A stretch of 5,494 nt of DNA from Candidatus Bathyarchaeota archaeon. GTDB taxonomy: Archaea; Thermoproteota; Bathyarchaeia; TCS64. Shown here one piece after another: positions 4,632 through 5,494 of this stretch (within the stretch, counting starts at the first letter, position 1; each line of letters begins with the position of its first letter). The notes under the pieces were generated by a model, which saw only the letters and a program-made list of their open reading frames with translations, was not told the DNA's origin and did no database searches. Position numbers and translations under genes: made by a program. The DNA lies in contig JAFGTA010000175.1 of the NCBI GenBank assembly GCA_016934355.1, positions 1-5,494 of the forward strand, written 5' to 3'.

Positions 4632-5494
4632 CTAGACATATCCCTCAAGCGCCTCACGGTACCCGAACTGGACGCTCACAGCCCCGCACAGCACCAGCTC
4701 GAACCAGTAAGTCGCTAGGCGGGTGAGCAGACTGATAGCAGACGCCGCGCTCAGAGGCACACCCACGACGACGAAGGCACCCGTGAGCCCCGCGTCCACC
4801 ACACCGAGACCGCTGGGGATCAGTATGTTAAGCTGCTGAATGAACTCGATCACAGCGTAGATGAGCACCACTACCCAGAAACTAACATGGTAGCCCAGGG
4901 ACAGCGCCACGAGGTACGCAGTCAACGCGCCGGTGCTCCAGTGGAACCCCACCATGAGCAGCGAGAGCAGGTTCTCGGCGGGCCGACCCTGTAGGCTGGT
5001 TATCGCCTTCTGTATCTCGTCTACGAACACGGGAAACCCGCCAAGCCCCATCTCCGGGTTGTATATCCTGTCGAGCATGTTTCTCCTTATCCACCCGGGG
5101 CTCCCCTCGTAAAGCCGCTGGAGGTGCCTCGGAGCCAGCGCGACGCCGAACAGCACGGTGTTGGCGACGGCGTACAGCACCACGAACCACACGTAGACGG
5201 GCTGGACGGGTATCTGCCCGCCGCCCACGAAGGTCACCATGACGGCGGCGAGAGTTATCAGTACGCCGAAGCTGATGAAGTAATAGACTTTGTTCACGAT
5301 GACGGAGCTGACGGCCTTGCCCATGTTGCTGCCCTCCTCGCCACGTACGAGGTACGCCTTGATGAGCTCGACGCCCGACGGGATGGGCAGCACCCAGACC
5401 ACGAACATGCTAACGAACGTCATCTGTACGGAGCGCCACAGGCTCTGGTGGACCCCCAGCACCCTCAGCAACATGTGCCACGAGCCCGCGAGAA
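4632..5494 (-). CDS. Flippase-like / lysylphosphatidylglycerol synthase TM-region family membrane protein (5' end beyond right edge)
   Basis: About 287 residues of the C-terminal part are visible. The frame is open to the edge, with LAGSWH before the first ATG (5474), so that ATG is internal and the true start lies outside. The integral membrane protein has about six to seven helices, with clear ones at roughly 64-86, 94-113, 168-192, 198-219 and 252-270 counted from that methionine. The family is recognised from SWHMLLRVLGV followed by LWRSVQ, the WVLPIPSGVELIKAYLV stretch (family pattern P-x-G-G-E-x-x-R-x-Y) and the C-terminal IPSGLGVVDAGLTG (219-232) and LLTRLATYWFEL (249-260). These match the UPF0104 / AglD-like group (PF03706, flippase-like domain), whose members act on or move polar lipids and lipid-linked glycans. 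The ExxR motif is altered here (E-L-I-K). No soluble catalytic domain is visible after the membrane part, and what precedes it cannot be seen. It ends about 50 bp before the small membrane protein gene on the same strand. Confidence 0.88.
   Translation of the reverse strand, partial: LAGSWHMLLRVLGVHQSLWRSVQMTFVSMFVVWVLPIPSGVELIKAYLVRGEEGSNMGKAVSSVIVNKVYYFISFGVLITLAAVMVTFVGGGQIPVQPVYVWFVVLYAVANTVLFGVALAPRHLQRLYEGSPGWIRRNMLDRIYNPEMGLGGFPVFVDEIQKAITSLQGRPAENLLSLLMVGFHWSTGALTAYLVALSLGYHVSFWVVVLIYAVIEFIQQLNILIPSGLGVVDAGLTGAFVVVGVPLSAASAISLLTRLATYWFELVLCGAVSVQFGYREALEGYV

Larger units (their letters stand above)
4585..4635. repeat. Short repeated octamer and inverted hexamer around the small-protein promoter
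   Basis: ATCACTAG occurs at 4585-4592 and again at 4628-4635. Next to them GCGATA (4592-4597) and TATCGC (4622-4627) are inverted copies, framing the candidate TATA box. One octamer covers the ribosome site and the other the stop codon of the upstream gene, so coding and translation constraints may explain part of the match. Confidence 0.3.

Noticed and set aside
5472..5474. ATG as start of the flippase-like protein
   Set aside because: Family-typical residues (SWH) precede it in frame and the frame is open to the edge, so the start is outside the window.

Overview
The window looks like chromosomal DNA of a GC-rich archaeon. Three things in the sequence point this way. The partial left-hand gene is the archaeal form of HMG-CoA synthase, the mevalonate-pathway enzyme needed for isoprenoid lipids. 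Several genes have an archaeal TATA box about 26-28 bp upstream of the start codon, as expected for leaderless transcripts. Arginine is often AGG/AGA and isoleucine often ATA, as is common in Thermoproteota-type (TACK) and thermophilic archaea. I cannot name the lineage more closely.

Layout from left to right. At 1-254 (-) is the first part of HMG-CoA synthase, running off the left edge. At 358-1539 (-) is a 12-helix MFS transporter with a leaderless-type promoter. At 1540-1667 is a divergent intergenic region with an operator-like 21-bp dyad. At 1668-2393 (+) is the only plus-strand gene, an uncharacterised membrane-anchored extracellular protein with a beta-rich, Ig/FN3-like ectodomain. It meets the next gene tail to tail with only 3 bp between stop codons. 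At 2397-3266 (-) is a DUF362 protein, immediately downstream of a Gfo/Idh/MocA-family NAD(P)-dependent oxidoreductase (3281-4261, -). This pair is very probably one transcript, started from a leaderless-type promoter at about 4285-4299. At 4314-4580 (-) is an 88-residue one-helix membrane protein of unknown function. At 4632-5494 (-) is a flippase-like / lysylphosphatidylglycerol-synthase-TM family membrane protein, cut by the right edge.

Functionally, HMG-CoA synthase serves lipid biosynthesis. The oxidoreductase plus DUF362 pair looks like a small metabolic operon of unknown substrate, next to membrane and envelope genes (AglD/flippase-like protein, small membrane protein, secreted protein, MFS exporter). 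A link to glycan or envelope metabolism is only an inference from context. I see no mobile element, CRISPR array, tRNA or rRNA, and no stretch over 300 bases without a gene. Nothing here clearly amounts to a new defence or mobile system. The most interesting leads are the DUF362/oxidoreductase pair, the two uncharacterised envelope proteins and the dyad in the divergent promoter region.
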